Shown here piece after piece: positions 37,130 through 45,454 of a DNA stretch of 64,000 nt (position 1 is the first letter of the stretch; every line of letters starts with the position of its first letter). Origin of the DNA: Clostridium bowmanii. Its GTDB lineage: Bacteria > Bacillota > Clostridia > Clostridiales > Clostridiaceae. The notes beneath the pieces were generated by a model, which saw only the letters and a program-made list of their open reading frames with translations, had not been told where the DNA came from and made no database searches. Made by a program: the position numbers and the translations under genes. Location: assembly GCF_018861315.1 (NCBI RefSeq), contig NZ_JAHLDL010000027.1:1-64000 (forward strand), given 5' to 3'.

Positions 37130-38494
37130 TTATTTATCAAATAATGAAGGGTCTCCTGCAATATCTGTTAGTTTGCCATCCTTCATTACCCCATATTGTT
37201 CTAACCATTTTTCAAATTCTGGAGCAGGCCTAAGTCCTAGTATTTCTCTAATACTTGCATCATCATGGAAACTTGTATCTTGATAACTGAGCATACAGTC
37301 GTCCCCTCCAGGAACACCCATGAAGAAGTTAGCACCTGCCATAGCACACAGCATTGTCCCAATCTCTTGGTCATCCTGGTCTGCTTTCATATGATTAGTA
37401 TAACAAGGTGCTATCCCCATTGGGATTCCATGAAATTTACCCATAAACAAGTCTTCAAGATCTGCCCTTATAACTTCTTTACCACTGTAAATTGTTTCAG
37501 GTCCAATAAACCCAGACACGTTGTTTAGCATAAATGGATTATATCTTCTGGCAAGTCCATAGCATCTTGCTTCCAGTGTCATTTCATCCACACCGTGATG
37601 TGCATCTAATGAAATTTCAGATCCCTGGCCTGTTTCAAAGTACATTACATTAGGTCCTGCAGAAGTTCCAAGTTTTAACGCCATTTCTTTTGCCTGATCT
37701 AGCATGCTAACGGAAATACCAAAAGCATCATTGGCTAGTTGCGTTCCTGCAATACTCTGAAAAACAAGATCCACTGGTACTCCCTTTTCTAATGCCTGCA
37801 TTTGTGTTGTAACGTGCGAGAGTATACAGCTTTGTGTAGGAATCTCATATTTTCTTATTAACTCATTCACTGCACTCATAACCCTCGTGTAATTTTCAAT
37901 ATTATCCTCTACTGGGTTAATTCCAATAACTGCATCTCCACAACCATATGATAGGCCCTCTTTTATAGATGCTAGAATTCCCTCAATATTATCAGTGGGA
38001 TGGTTAGGCTGATTTCTAAAAGATAAGGTCCCAGGAATTCCAAGTGTAGTATTGCAATGGGACTGAACTTTAATTTTCTTTGCAGCATACACAAGGTCTA
38101 AATTGGACATTAGTTTTGCCACCGCCGCTATCATCTCACTTGTTAGTCCTCTGCTAATTTTCAATAAATCCTTTTGAGTTGTATGGCTATTTAAAATGTA
38201 TTCTCTTAATTCTGAAACACTCCAATGGCTTATTGTATTATAAATAGTAGTATTAATTCCATCTATAATAACCCTTGTGATTTCATCTTTTTCGTAGGGA
38301 ATTACAGGATTTTCAAATATATCTTTTAAAGTAAGATTTGCTAAACATAGTTTTGCAGCTACTCTCTCTGTTGCACTTTCTGCTGCAATGCCAGCCAATG
38401 TATCTCCTGATTTCTCATTATTTGCCTTTGCTAGCACATCACGGACAGAGTTGAATACAAAGATTTTATTATTAATTTTGCTTTTAAGGTTCAA
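37130..38494 (-). CDS. eutB: Ethanolamine ammonia-lyase large subunit, second divergent copy (EutB2)
   Basis: 454-aa (beta/alpha)8 barrel of an AdoCbl-dependent ammonia-lyase, exactly as long as EutB1. Counting without gaps, it keeps R160, Q162, N193 and E287, the residues that hold ethanolamine and the key acid, but position 362 is Ala (MGIAPCYTNHM, D362A with A363P) where EutB1 has Asp (MGVDACYTNHM). From memory of the E. coli structures D362 touches the substrate amino group. L161N and V327S also lie close to the active site. The start is TTG with GGAGGG 6 nt upstream, as in EutB1. It is transcribed after eutP, 12 bp away. It may act on another amino alcohol; this is inference. Confidence 0.93.
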   Translation of the reverse strand: MNLKSKINNKIFVFNSVRDVLAKANNEKSGDTLAGIAAESATERVAAKLCLANLTLKDIFENPVIPYEKDEITRVIIDGINTTIYNTISHWSVSELREYILNSHTTQKDLLKISRGLTSEMIAAVAKLMSNLDLVYAAKKIKVQSHCNTTLGIPGTLSFRNQPNHPTDNIEGILASIKEGLSYGCGDAVIGINPVEDNIENYTRVMSAVNELIRKYEIPTQSCILSHVTTQMQALEKGVPVDLVFQSIAGTQLANDAFGISVSMLDQAKEMALKLGTSAGPNVMYFETGQGSEISLDAHHGVDEMTLEARCYGLARRYNPFMLNNVSGFIGPETIYSGKEVIRADLEDLFMGKFHGIPMGIAPCYTNHMKADQDDQEIGTMLCAMAGANFFMGVPGGDDCMLSYQDTSFHDDASIREILGLRPAPEFEKWLEQYGVMKDGKLTDIAGDPSLFDK

Positions 38495-38506
38495 TTAAAT
38501 CCCTCC

Positions 38507-38953
38507 TTAAAGTGATTTGTTTAACGCACTATTAATATAACTTTTTAAACTTTCAATCCCTTCACCAGTAATAGATGAAACTTCAAAAACAGGACCTTTA
38601 AGACCAAGTTTATTTAAAATTTTTACCGAATTTTCAATATTTGAATTTGGGAAATCTATTTTTGTTACAATACCAATGGTTGTGCCGGAAAAGGACCGAG
38701 CAAATCCAGGAGGGAAAATTGATTTTTCACTACTAGCATCCTGAGTAAACAAAATTAGCTTTGCCTCCTGTGCTGTACTCATAATTGCTGTGTACATTCT
38801 AGGATTCTCCATATATTCCCCTGGTGTATCAATCATAAAAGAACTGTACTTCAGTGTTTGTGTCTTTGATGGCACACCAGTTTGTCCATTTAAAGCCATT
38901 ATTAATGTTGTTTTGCCGGAATCAATTGCCCCTACAAGCATCATTTTTTTCAT
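38507..38953 (-). CDS. eutP: EutP, small GTPase-like protein
   Basis: 148-aa P-loop protein with G1 GAIDSGKTTL, G3-like DTPG and a G4-like TKID (TKIDF). Family members bind or hydrolyse nucleotides; an acetate kinase activity has been reported for some EutP/PduV relatives. PduV-type proteins associate with the shell. The start is ATG 38953, 2 nt after the eutS stop, so translation is coupled; the longer frame from a TTG at 38977 overlaps eutS. It separates the classical genes from the second lyase set and may be the old end of the operon. Confidence 0.9.
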   Translation of the reverse strand: MKKMMLVGAIDSGKTTLIMALNGQTGVPSKTQTLKYSSFMIDTPGEYMENPRMYTAIMSTAQEAKLILFTQDASSEKSIFPPGFARSFSGTTIGIVTKIDFPNSNIENSVKILNKLGLKGPVFEVSSITGEGIESLKSYINSALNKSL

Positions 38954-38955
38954 AA

Positions 38956-39297
38956 TTAGGACTTCGTTATTGGGCAAGATGTAAACTTAAGTACATCTCC
39001 CAATAAGTTACTGATGGCTTCCAGTGACGCTTCAACACTTGCAACATCACCTGAAATAATAAGTGCTCCTGTAAACCTATCCAAAAACCCAATACTAACA
39101 TCTCCGGCCTTTGTTGCGATATCCGCTGCAATAATGGCACTTTCCCCTGGAGTAGCAGTTACAATTCCTATGGCTCCTCGTTTTTCAACACCTAATCTTT
39201 CATATAATTCATCTACTGGTTGAGCAATAATATGCAAAAGAGTAAGTTGTTTCCCTGGAACATATTCCTGTATAACTCTCTGTTTTTCTTCATTCAT
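38956..39297 (-). CDS. eutS: EutS, permuted BMC shell protein
   Basis: 113-aa shell protein of the circularly permuted type: N-terminal strand IQEYVPGKQLTLLHII, core RGAIGIVTATPGESAIIAADIATKAG and end SGDVASVEASLEAISNLL. Hexamers of EutS are bent and may help form shell edges. There is no pore cysteine, unlike the related 33152-33460 protein. It follows eutQ by 21 bp and is coupled with eutP. A GAGGGGAAAAT site lies before the ATG. Confidence 0.94.
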   Translation of the reverse strand: MNEEKQRVIQEYVPGKQLTLLHIIAQPVDELYERLGVEKRGAIGIVTATPGESAIIAADIATKAGDVSIGFLDRFTGALIISGDVASVEASLEAISNLLGDVLKFTSCPITKS

Positions 39298-39318
39298 ATT
39301 TTCCCCTCCAAACAGTGT

Positions 39319-39771
39319 CTACTTTAACTCCGCCCAATTAGCTGGATATGTGACATACATGAATTTCGCATAATGTGGAACACTAAATTCAATTGTTGAG
39401 TTTTTAGGAATATAAATCATTTCCCCTTTATTTCCCACAACTTTTCTTCCGTCAATATTTATCTCTAAAGTTCCATCTATAATATAATCTATTTCATCGT
39501 ATTTTAATGTCCAATCAAAACGTGTCTCTTTCATTTCCATAAGACCACATCCAAGTCTTGGACTTTCTTCTAGTGTTACAATATCCTTTAAAAGTACATT
39601 ATCTCCTTCTTTACCAGTTTCAAACTTGTCCATTTTTACAGTGTCTAATTTAACTGACATTACTCCACTAACATCTACATGTTTTTCAAATTCGCATTTT
39701 TCCACTGATAAACTTTCTGCTAATATTTTTCTAACCATGTCTTCAATTGATTTTTTATCTATATTTTCCAA
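39319..39771 (-). CDS. eutQ: EutQ, cupin protein
   Basis: About 150-aa protein with a C-terminal cupin fold (about residues 60-148; PRLGCGLMEMKETRFDWTLKYDEIDYII-type strands and GDMIYIPKNS-like turn, here GEMIYIPKNS). EutQ has been reported to have acetate kinase activity in Salmonella. The N-terminal 25 residues (KSIEDMVRKILAESL) look like an encapsulation helix. I place the start at TTG 39771, 7 nt after GGAGG; the ATG at 39789 would put this Shine-Dalgarno inside the gene. It lies between eutH and eutS. Confidence 0.9.
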   Translation of the reverse strand: MENIDKKSIEDMVRKILAESLSVEKCEFEKHVDVSGVMSVKLDTVKMDKFETGKEGDNVLLKDIVTLEESPRLGCGLMEMKETRFDWTLKYDEIDYIIDGTLEINIDGRKVVGNKGEMIYIPKNSTIEFSVPHYAKFMYVTYPANWAELK

Positions 39772-39806
39772 TTTAATTCCTCCATTCATAACTATTTAAA
39801 TTTATA

Positions 39807-40919
39807 TTAAGATTCAACCGACTTAGATTTTTTAATATTCACATTTACATTTTTTGAAAGTATAAAACAAGCTAAAGCAACTGCTGTAACTCCACCAATT
39901 AATTTTGCAACTATCATAGGAAATATCATTCCTTTTTCTACTCCAGCAACAAAACCTAAATGATCACCAAATACAAAGGCTGCACTAACTGCAAAAGCAA
40001 CGTTTATTACCTTACCTCTATCATCCATGTCCTTCATCATTCCAAACATAGGTATATTATTTGCAAGACTTGCAACCATTCCTGCTGCTGAAATATCATT
40101 CATACCTAGTAGTGACCCCATCTTCATAAGAGGTTTTTTAAATACTTTTGTTATAACAAAAACCATTGGGAAGGCTCCTGCAAGAACTATTGCAATAGAA
40201 CCTACTATAGCTATACCATCTGATAATGGTGCCATGCCAGGAATAATAACCAATCCTGTTAAAGTTTCTATTATTATAGCTACAAGTCCTATTGTTATAA
40301 TAATAACTACACCTTTTCCGAAAACACTAAAACCTTTTATCATTTTTTGAGGAATTAACCATAATCCTACAGCTATTAATGCTGCAACTATTATTATTGG
40401 CACAAGATTTTTTAGCACCATTGTTACTCCAAACCCAGCTACAATTCCTCCTATAAATGCTCCAATAGGTATTGTTATTATTCCTGCAAGAACGCCTGTT
40501 GCTAAGAACTTATGATCTTCTTTTCTAATTATTCCAAGAGCAACGGGTATAGTAAATACAATAGTTGGTCCCATCATAGATCCTATAATTACACCTGAAA
40601 AACTAGCTGCCTCTGCTGTTTGTGCAAGTTCTTTTGCAAGAGGATATCCACCCATATCACAGGCCAGCAACGTAGTAGCAAACATAGATGGGTCTGCCCC
40701 CAGTGCAGTATAAATTGGAACTATTACAGGCTTTAATACACTAGCAAGTACTGGTGCTAAACAAACTACACCAACCATGGCAATAGTTAATGAACCCATT
40801 GCCATAAAGCCCTCTTCAAATTGTTGTCCTAAGCCAAATTTATTTCCTATACACTTATCTATTCCACCTAAAACCATGAAAACAACCATCACATATATAA
40901 TAATTTCATTTATCCCCAT
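39807..40919 (-). CDS. eutH: EutH, ethanolamine transporter
   Basis: 370-aa inner-membrane protein with about 10-11 hydrophobic helices; imports ethanolamine (needed mostly when it is protonated). Typical strings are VLGGIDKCIGNKFGLGQQFEEGF and LLACDMGGYPLAKELA near the N-terminus. It is the only transporter in the locus, so if EutB2C2 acts on a different amino alcohol, either EutH carries both or the second substrate enters another way. It is followed by eutQ after 35 bp. Confidence 0.95.
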   Translation of the reverse strand: MGINEIIIYVMVVFMVLGGIDKCIGNKFGLGQQFEEGFMAMGSLTIAMVGVVCLAPVLASVLKPVIVPIYTALGADPSMFATTLLACDMGGYPLAKELAQTAEAASFSGVIIGSMMGPTIVFTIPVALGIIRKEDHKFLATGVLAGIITIPIGAFIGGIVAGFGVTMVLKNLVPIIIVAALIAVGLWLIPQKMIKGFSVFGKGVVIIITIGLVAIIIETLTGLVIIPGMAPLSDGIAIVGSIAIVLAGAFPMVFVITKVFKKPLMKMGSLLGMNDISAAGMVASLANNIPMFGMMKDMDDRGKVINVAFAVSAAFVFGDHLGFVAGVEKGMIFPMIVAKLIGGVTAVALACFILSKNVNVNIKKSKSVES

Positions 40920-40977
40920 ATTTTTCTCCTTTCATATACCTAATTATTTTGTTTAATATAATCAACAGGTGTTCTTT

Positions 40978-41259
40978 TCATTTTAAGAATTCTGAATCAA
41001 CTTCCAGACTATCTATTATACCTACTATAACAGCATCTATAGGCACATCTTGTATATTTAGGGATGCCCTTGCAGAGCTGCCTTTAGTCACTAATACACT
41101 CTCACCCACACCAGCGCCTACCATATCTGCGGCAACAAAAATTGTACTTTTGTCGCCTTCTCCAGCTTTAGATGGTTGAATAACCAAGAATTTTAATCCA
41201 TTTAACTTTTCATCTTTTCTTGTAGCCCAAACATTGCCTATAACTTTACCAATAATCAT
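40978..41259 (-). CDS. eutN: EutN, pentameric BMC vertex protein
   Basis: 93-aa protein of the EutN/CcmL family whose pentamers close the corners of the shell. The sequence MIIGKVIGNVWATRKDEKLNGLKFLVIQ and the later VAADMVGAGVGESVLVTKGSSAR are family landmarks. GGGAGGAAGG lies upstream. It is the only vertex gene in the window, so both halves of the locus must share one shell. Confidence 0.95.
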   Translation of the reverse strand: MIIGKVIGNVWATRKDEKLNGLKFLVIQPSKAGEGDKSTIFVAADMVGAGVGESVLVTKGSSARASLNIQDVPIDAVIVGIIDSLEVDSEFLK

Positions 41260-41335
41260 TACCTTCCTCCCTTAGTTGCGAACTATTCTATTTATCTTTT
41301 TTGTTAGTTAGCTGCTGAATGGTTTAGAATCTTTA

Positions 41336-42121
41336 CTATACTCTATTTATTTGTAATCGTTTTATTCTTACATAATCTTGAGCAAGTGGGGTTAATATAG
41401 CCTTCTTAATTACTTTTACTTCCTTTATTCCATTCAGATATAGTTTTTTCAGATCTGATTCTGTAATAAGTCTTTTGTTACTTATTTCTGCTACTTGATG
41501 ATCTTGTAGTGTATCCCCTGAAACCACTATTTTACCTACCTCTTCAAATTTACTATTCATATCCTTGCTTGATGTCATACCTTGACTGTTTACTATGCTT
41601 GATTCTATTAAACTATCTTTTTGTGCTAAATCCACATTGCAATTTGTACCCATTTCCATGTTTTTTAATAAATCATGCTCATGGACTACACTAGCTCCAT
41701 AAGACATAATTTTACATTCGTATTGTTTATATAAATTATATAGTGCTTCATTAGCATTTGTTGAATATTTTCTATATTGAATTCCCTCTTTTAATATATA
41801 AAGCTTCTTAGCATTAAATAGTGCCTCTACTATAAATTCTTGCACATTATCATTACATAAACCCAGTGCCATTGATGCTAAGCCTTTATTACATAAATTT
41901 GTAACTATTATATGTTGATAGTTTCTAAGGTTTATATCTTCTTCATCATAAATATGAACCTCATATTTATGTTCTAAAAGCTCTTCAACTATTGTTAAAT
42001 CTTCGCTGCATGAACCTATTACCAATATCTTTTCTTTATCCATTGCAGTATCAGCTGCACTCTCTGGAATTCTCTTCATAACTTCCTTTATAACCATGTC
42101 CACTAGTTTTTCTATATCCAA
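41336..42121 (-). CDS. Clostridial eut-locus protein of unknown function
   Basis: 261-aa protein of a family found in eut and related microcompartment loci of Firmicutes, function not known. The first 20 residues (IEKLVDMVIKEVMKRIPES) form a targeting helix. The middle is a Rossmann-like alternation of strands and helices (ILVIGSCSEDL, HIIVTNLCNKGLASMALG). The last 48 residues (KRLITESDLKKLYLNGIKEV... AILTPLAQDYV) are the same LIT module as the N-terminus of EutT and of the 30863-31183 protein. It abuts pduL with no gap. Probably a cargo protein. It has cysteines in the middle but no metal-site pattern. Confidence 0.75.
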   Translation of the reverse strand: MDIEKLVDMVIKEVMKRIPESAADTAMDKEKILVIGSCSEDLTIVEELLEHKYEVHIYDEEDINLRNYQHIIVTNLCNKGLASMALGLCNDNVQEFIVEALFNAKKLYILKEGIQYRKYSTNANEALYNLYKQYECKIMSYGASVVHEHDLLKNMEMGTNCNVDLAQKDSLIESSIVNSQGMTSSKDMNSKFEEVGKIVVSGDTLQDHQVAEISNKRLITESDLKKLYLNGIKEVKVIKKAILTPLAQDYVRIKRLQINRV

Positions 42122-42778
42122 TTAAATCACTTCCTTTATATCAGCTTTACAATGTTTTATAATTCTCGCAGTGGTGTCTTTATTATATCCACATGCATTT
42201 GCTTCATCATAATCTATATGCATAAAGGTTCTATAATTTTTATTTACCCTAATTACAACATCATCAAAAATTAACGGTCTTTCTCCAAGTACCTGTGCTT
42301 TAACTATCTCTTCATCGCGAACCTCAAATACTTTTGCATCTTCTGGTGATAAATGTATGTGACGTTTTGCAACTATTAAGCCCTCCTTAATTGTTAAAGA
42401 CGCTTTATCCGAAGTTATGGTTACACCTGAACTACCTTTTAATTTCCCTGATTGACGAATTGGAGCTATTATTCCCAAAACAAGAGCATCACTCTTAGAT
42501 ATTTCTACCTGTACTTCGCTTCTTTCTGGCCCCAGCACAACTACATTCTTAATTGTCCCTTTAGGACCAGTTATGCTAACCCTTTCATTGCATCCATATT
42601 GGCCTGGTTGTGATAATTCCTTTGCCTTTGTTAATTTATAATCCACTCCAAATAATAAATCAATGCTCTCCCTTGAAAGGTGAAGGTGCCTTCCTGAAGC
42701 TTCCACTGTAATCTGAAATCTTTTACCTACTCTTTTTACAACTTCTTCTACAATATAATCAATGTTTATTTCTGTCAC
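42122..42778 (-). CDS. pduL: PduL-type phosphate propanoyl/acetyltransferase
   Basis: 218-aa phosphotransacylase that makes acyl phosphate from acyl-CoA and recycles CoA inside the organelle; it takes the place of EutD. Two beta-barrel domains each carry metal-binding histidines: ASGRHLHLS near residue 25, AKRHIHLSPEDA near 135, and MHIDYDEANA near 190. The N-terminus (IDYIVEEVVKRVGKRF) is amphipathic and probably targets the enzyme. No acetate kinase gene is in the window, unless EutQ or EutP serves. It lies between eutT and the unknown protein. Confidence 0.92.
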   Translation of the reverse strand: MTEINIDYIVEEVVKRVGKRFQITVEASGRHLHLSRESIDLLFGVDYKLTKAKELSQPGQYGCNERVSITGPKGTIKNVVVLGPERSEVQVEISKSDALVLGIIAPIRQSGKLKGSSGVTITSDKASLTIKEGLIVAKRHIHLSPEDAKVFEVRDEEIVKAQVLGERPLIFDDVVIRVNKNYRTFMHIDYDEANACGYNKDTTARIIKHCKADIKEVI

Positions 42779-42791
42779 CCATGCACCTCCA

Positions 42792-43547
42792 CTATTTATA
42801 TTTTCCTGATAAGAACTTAAACATCATTACATATAAACAGCTACTTAATCTATTTAAATATCTAATAATATCCTCCCTTGTTATCTCTCCATCAATATCT
42901 TTAAATGCCTTAAAGCTACATATTTCAACTTCCCGAGCATTACTTCTTATAGAATTAAGTGCAATTACTATTTCACCCATTTTATAACTTGGCATAAAAT
43001 GCTCCATATTAAAGTACTTATTAGGATTATGTGATATTTCTCTAAGTTCATCCTCACTCATTCCTATAAGAGAGAATTCAGGTAATTTTTCTTCTAATAC
43101 TTCTGCCCTTAATATATTACGTACAAAACATAGAATTTCCTCTAAGTCCTTTGCTACACCTTCATTTTGAAGCTTTGATGCCATTACCTGCACTTCCAAA
43201 ATTTTAGACTGAAGACTATCAAGACGTCCTCTAAACTCTATTCTTCTATGATCCTTAGGTACTAATTTATTCCCATATAACTGTGTCATATGCTCTGGCT
43301 TTTCCTCTACATAGCCACCTTGAAGACATATAAATTTAGGAAAAATCTTTCCTTCAGCTTCCTTCATACCGTCAGAATCACTTTGTTTTTTTGCTCCCAA
43401 GGTATCAACTATTACCAGTTTAATGTTTCTATCTTGTAGATATTGCTTTGCAGATGGTGTAATAATAACACCCTTTACTACTTCATATTCTTTAATATCT
43501 GTATTTTTGAGTTGTTTTCTTAGTTCACTTTCAGTTAGTAAACTCAT
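42792..43547 (-). CDS. eutT: EutT-type corrinoid adenosyltransferase without the CCxxC motif
   Basis: About 251-aa enzyme that moves adenosyl from ATP to reduced cobalamin, giving AdoCbl for the ammonia-lyases. The first 50 residues are an LIT module (LLTESELRKQLK ... IITPSAKQYL). The catalytic four-helix part follows (about 75-250), with DHRRIEFRGRLDSLQSKI as a key segment and EICSFKAF later. The HX11CCX2C metal motif of the Salmonella EutT is absent, as in the Listeria type. ATG 43547 is the preferred start; a GTG lies 9 bases earlier. It follows eutM1 after a hairpin-containing gap. Confidence 0.88.
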   Translation of the reverse strand: MSLLTESELRKQLKNTDIKEYEVVKGVIITPSAKQYLQDRNIKLVIVDTLGAKKQSDSDGMKEAEGKIFPKFICLQGGYVEEKPEHMTQLYGNKLVPKDHRRIEFRGRLDSLQSKILEVQVMASKLQNEGVAKDLEEILCFVRNILRAEVLEEKLPEFSLIGMSEDELREISHNPNKYFNMEHFMPSYKMGEIVIALNSIRSNAREVEICSFKAFKDIDGEITREDIIRYLNRLSSCLYVMMFKFLSGKYK

Positions 43548-43585
43548 ATAATTCACATCCCCTTAAGAAGGTTACATATAAACAT

Positions 43586-43623
43586 ACTATCCTCTACAGC
43601 TTTTTAATTTGTAGGGATAGTAC
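43586..43623 (-). other. Intergenic stem-loop between eutM1 and eutT
   Basis: On the minus strand TACTATCCCTACA pairs with TGTAGAGGATAGTA with one bulge around an A-rich loop. No U-tract follows, so it is more likely an RNA stability or processing element than a terminator. It could help keep eutM1 message in excess. Confidence 0.45.
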
Positions 43624-43634
43624 CTTTTGTAATA

Positions 43635-43931
43635 TTACTCTTCTACTTCTGATTTTACTTTTGGAAGTATTGCATCTACTTCAGCATGTGGTCTTGGAAT
43701 TACATGAACTGAAACTAATTCTCCTACCCTCTCTGCTGCAGCAGCGCCTGCATCAGTGGCTGCTTTAACAGCTCCAACATCTCCTCTAACCATTACAGTT
43801 ACAAGTCCTGCACCAATTAGTTCTTTTCCTACTAATGTAACATTTGCAGCTTTAACCATAGCATCTGCCGCCTCAATTGCACCTACTAGTCCTCTTGTTT
43901 CAATCATTCCTAATGCATTTGTACTTGCCAT
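43635..43931 (-). CDS. eutM: BMC-H shell protein (EutM type), first copy
   Basis: 98-aa main hexameric shell protein. Core [21 protein letters not shown], pore loop [10 protein letters not shown] with Ala at the centre (Gly in the two later copies), and end strand [12 protein letters not shown], followed by a short acidic tail. It lies between eutE and eutT, as in other clostridial loci. AGGAGG precedes the ATG. A stem-loop follows the stop, which may stabilise the message. Confidence 0.95.
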   Translation of the reverse strand: MASTNALGMIETRGLVGAIEAADAMVKAANVTLVGKELIGAGLVTVMVRGDVGAVKAATDAGAAAAERVGELVSVHVIPRPHAEVDAILPKVKSEVEE

Positions 43932-43990
43932 TTTATATTCCTCCTAAAATTTTATTTTATATATATTAAAATTATCTATATTAGTTATTT

Positions 43991-45454
43991 TTATAATTTT
44001 TCTCTCAATTTTTCCATAACTTTTCCTACTATTTTATTTATAGTGTCTTCATTTGAATCTTGCTTGTTCATATTGGAATTGTTGTTACTTGTATCTACTA
44101 AATCCTCTATTTCACAAGTTCCATAAGCTAACCTTCTTATATTTAATAGGTTCATAGGACCAACATTGTCAGAAGTTGCACTTCCACCAACTGCCCCACA
44201 GCCTAGTGTTAAAGCTGGTACTAAACTTGTAGTAGCTCCTATCCCCCCTAGTGAACCTGGAGTATTAACTAATAGTCTTGAAACAGGCTTTTTAAGTGCG
44301 AACTCTCTAATTATAGCTTCATTATTTGAGTGTATTATAAGAGTATGTCCTGCTCCTTCATTGTTTAAGATATCAATACATTTCTCGCAAGCCTTTTTCC
44401 AGGTTTCTTCACAATAAAAGCCTAAAATGGGAGCTAACTTTTCTCTTGAATATGGATACTTATGTCCTACATTTGTTTCCTCAGCTATAAGTACTCTTGC
44501 CCCAGTTGGAACATTTAAGTTGGCCATTTTGGCTATAGCTTCCACACTTTTTCCTACTATTTGAGGGTTCATTGAACCATTACTTCTAAGTATAAATCCG
44601 GAAAGTCTATCAGCTTCTTCTTTATTTAAAAAATAAGCTCCTTGCGCTTTTAACTCTGCTATTACTTTATCTTTAGAACAAGCTTCAACTACTATAGATT
44701 GTTCTGAAGCACAGATAGTTCCATTATCAAAGGTCTTACTGTCTAAGATTCTCTTTACTGCTAGTGGAATATCTGCAGATTTTTCTATGAAAGCTGGTCC
44801 ATTTCCTGGTCCCACTCCTATAGCTGGATTACCTGAACTATAAGCTGCTTTAACCATAGGTGTACCACCAGTTGCCAGTATTAATGAAATATCACTATGC
44901 TTCATTAACTGCTCTGTACCTTGCATGGTTGGCACAGACATACATCCAATAGCTCCTTCCGGTGCCCCTGCATCCATTGCTGCCTGGGATATTATTCTCA
45001 CAGTTTCCAATATACATTTTTTAGCCATTGGGTGTGGTGAGAAAACTATAGAATTTCCTGCTTTTATAGCTATCATTGCTTTATATATAGCTGTAGAGGT
45101 AGGATTAGTTGATGGTATAAGTCCTGCAATGACTCCTACTGGAACTGCTATTTCAACTAATTTCTTATCTTTATCTTCATTTATTATTCCTACAGTTTTT
45201 AAATCCTTTATATACTCGTAAACTGCTTTGCTAGCAAAAGTGTTTTTAACAATTTTATCTTGCCATTTCCCAAAACCGGTTTCTTCTTCTGCCATTTTAC
45301 CTAACTTTTCAGCATTTGTGTAAGCAGAGTCACAAATAGCTTTTACTATTTTGTCAATTTCACTTTGGCTCATTTCACCAAGTTTTCTTTGAGCTATCTT
45401 TGCTTTAGCTATAAGGCCTCTAACTTCTTGAATAGATATTAAATCAATATCCAC
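43991..45454 (-). CDS. eutE: EutE, CoA-acylating aldehyde dehydrogenase
   Basis: 487-aa NAD- and CoA-dependent dehydrogenase that turns the acetaldehyde made by ammonia-lyase into acetyl-CoA inside the shell. The catalytic Cys lies in FDNGTICASEQS (about residue 250), and the NAD-binding GAPEGAIGC segment lies near 165. The C-terminus, after an Asn/Ser-rich linker, is an amphipathic helix (TINKIVGKVMEKLREKL), so the targeting tag is at the end of the chain. GTG at 45454 is the start with GGAGGG 8 nt upstream; it overlaps the stop of the BMC-SAP gene by one base. Confidence 0.95.
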   Translation of the reverse strand: MDIDLISIQEVRGLIAKAKIAQRKLGEMSQSEIDKIVKAICDSAYTNAEKLGKMAEEETGFGKWQDKIVKNTFASKAVYEYIKDLKTVGIINEDKDKKLVEIAVPVGVIAGLIPSTNPTSTAIYKAMIAIKAGNSIVFSPHPMAKKCILETVRIISQAAMDAGAPEGAIGCMSVPTMQGTEQLMKHSDISLILATGGTPMVKAAYSSGNPAIGVGPGNGPAFIEKSADIPLAVKRILDSKTFDNGTICASEQSIVVEACSKDKVIAELKAQGAYFLNKEEADRLSGFILRSNGSMNPQIVGKSVEAIAKMANLNVPTGARVLIAEETNVGHKYPYSREKLAPILGFYCEETWKKACEKCIDILNNEGAGHTLIIHSNNEAIIREFALKKPVSRLLVNTPGSLGGIGATTSLVPALTLGCGAVGGSATSDNVGPMNLLNIRRLAYGTCEIEDLVDTSNNNSNMNKQDSNEDTINKIVGKVMEKLREKL

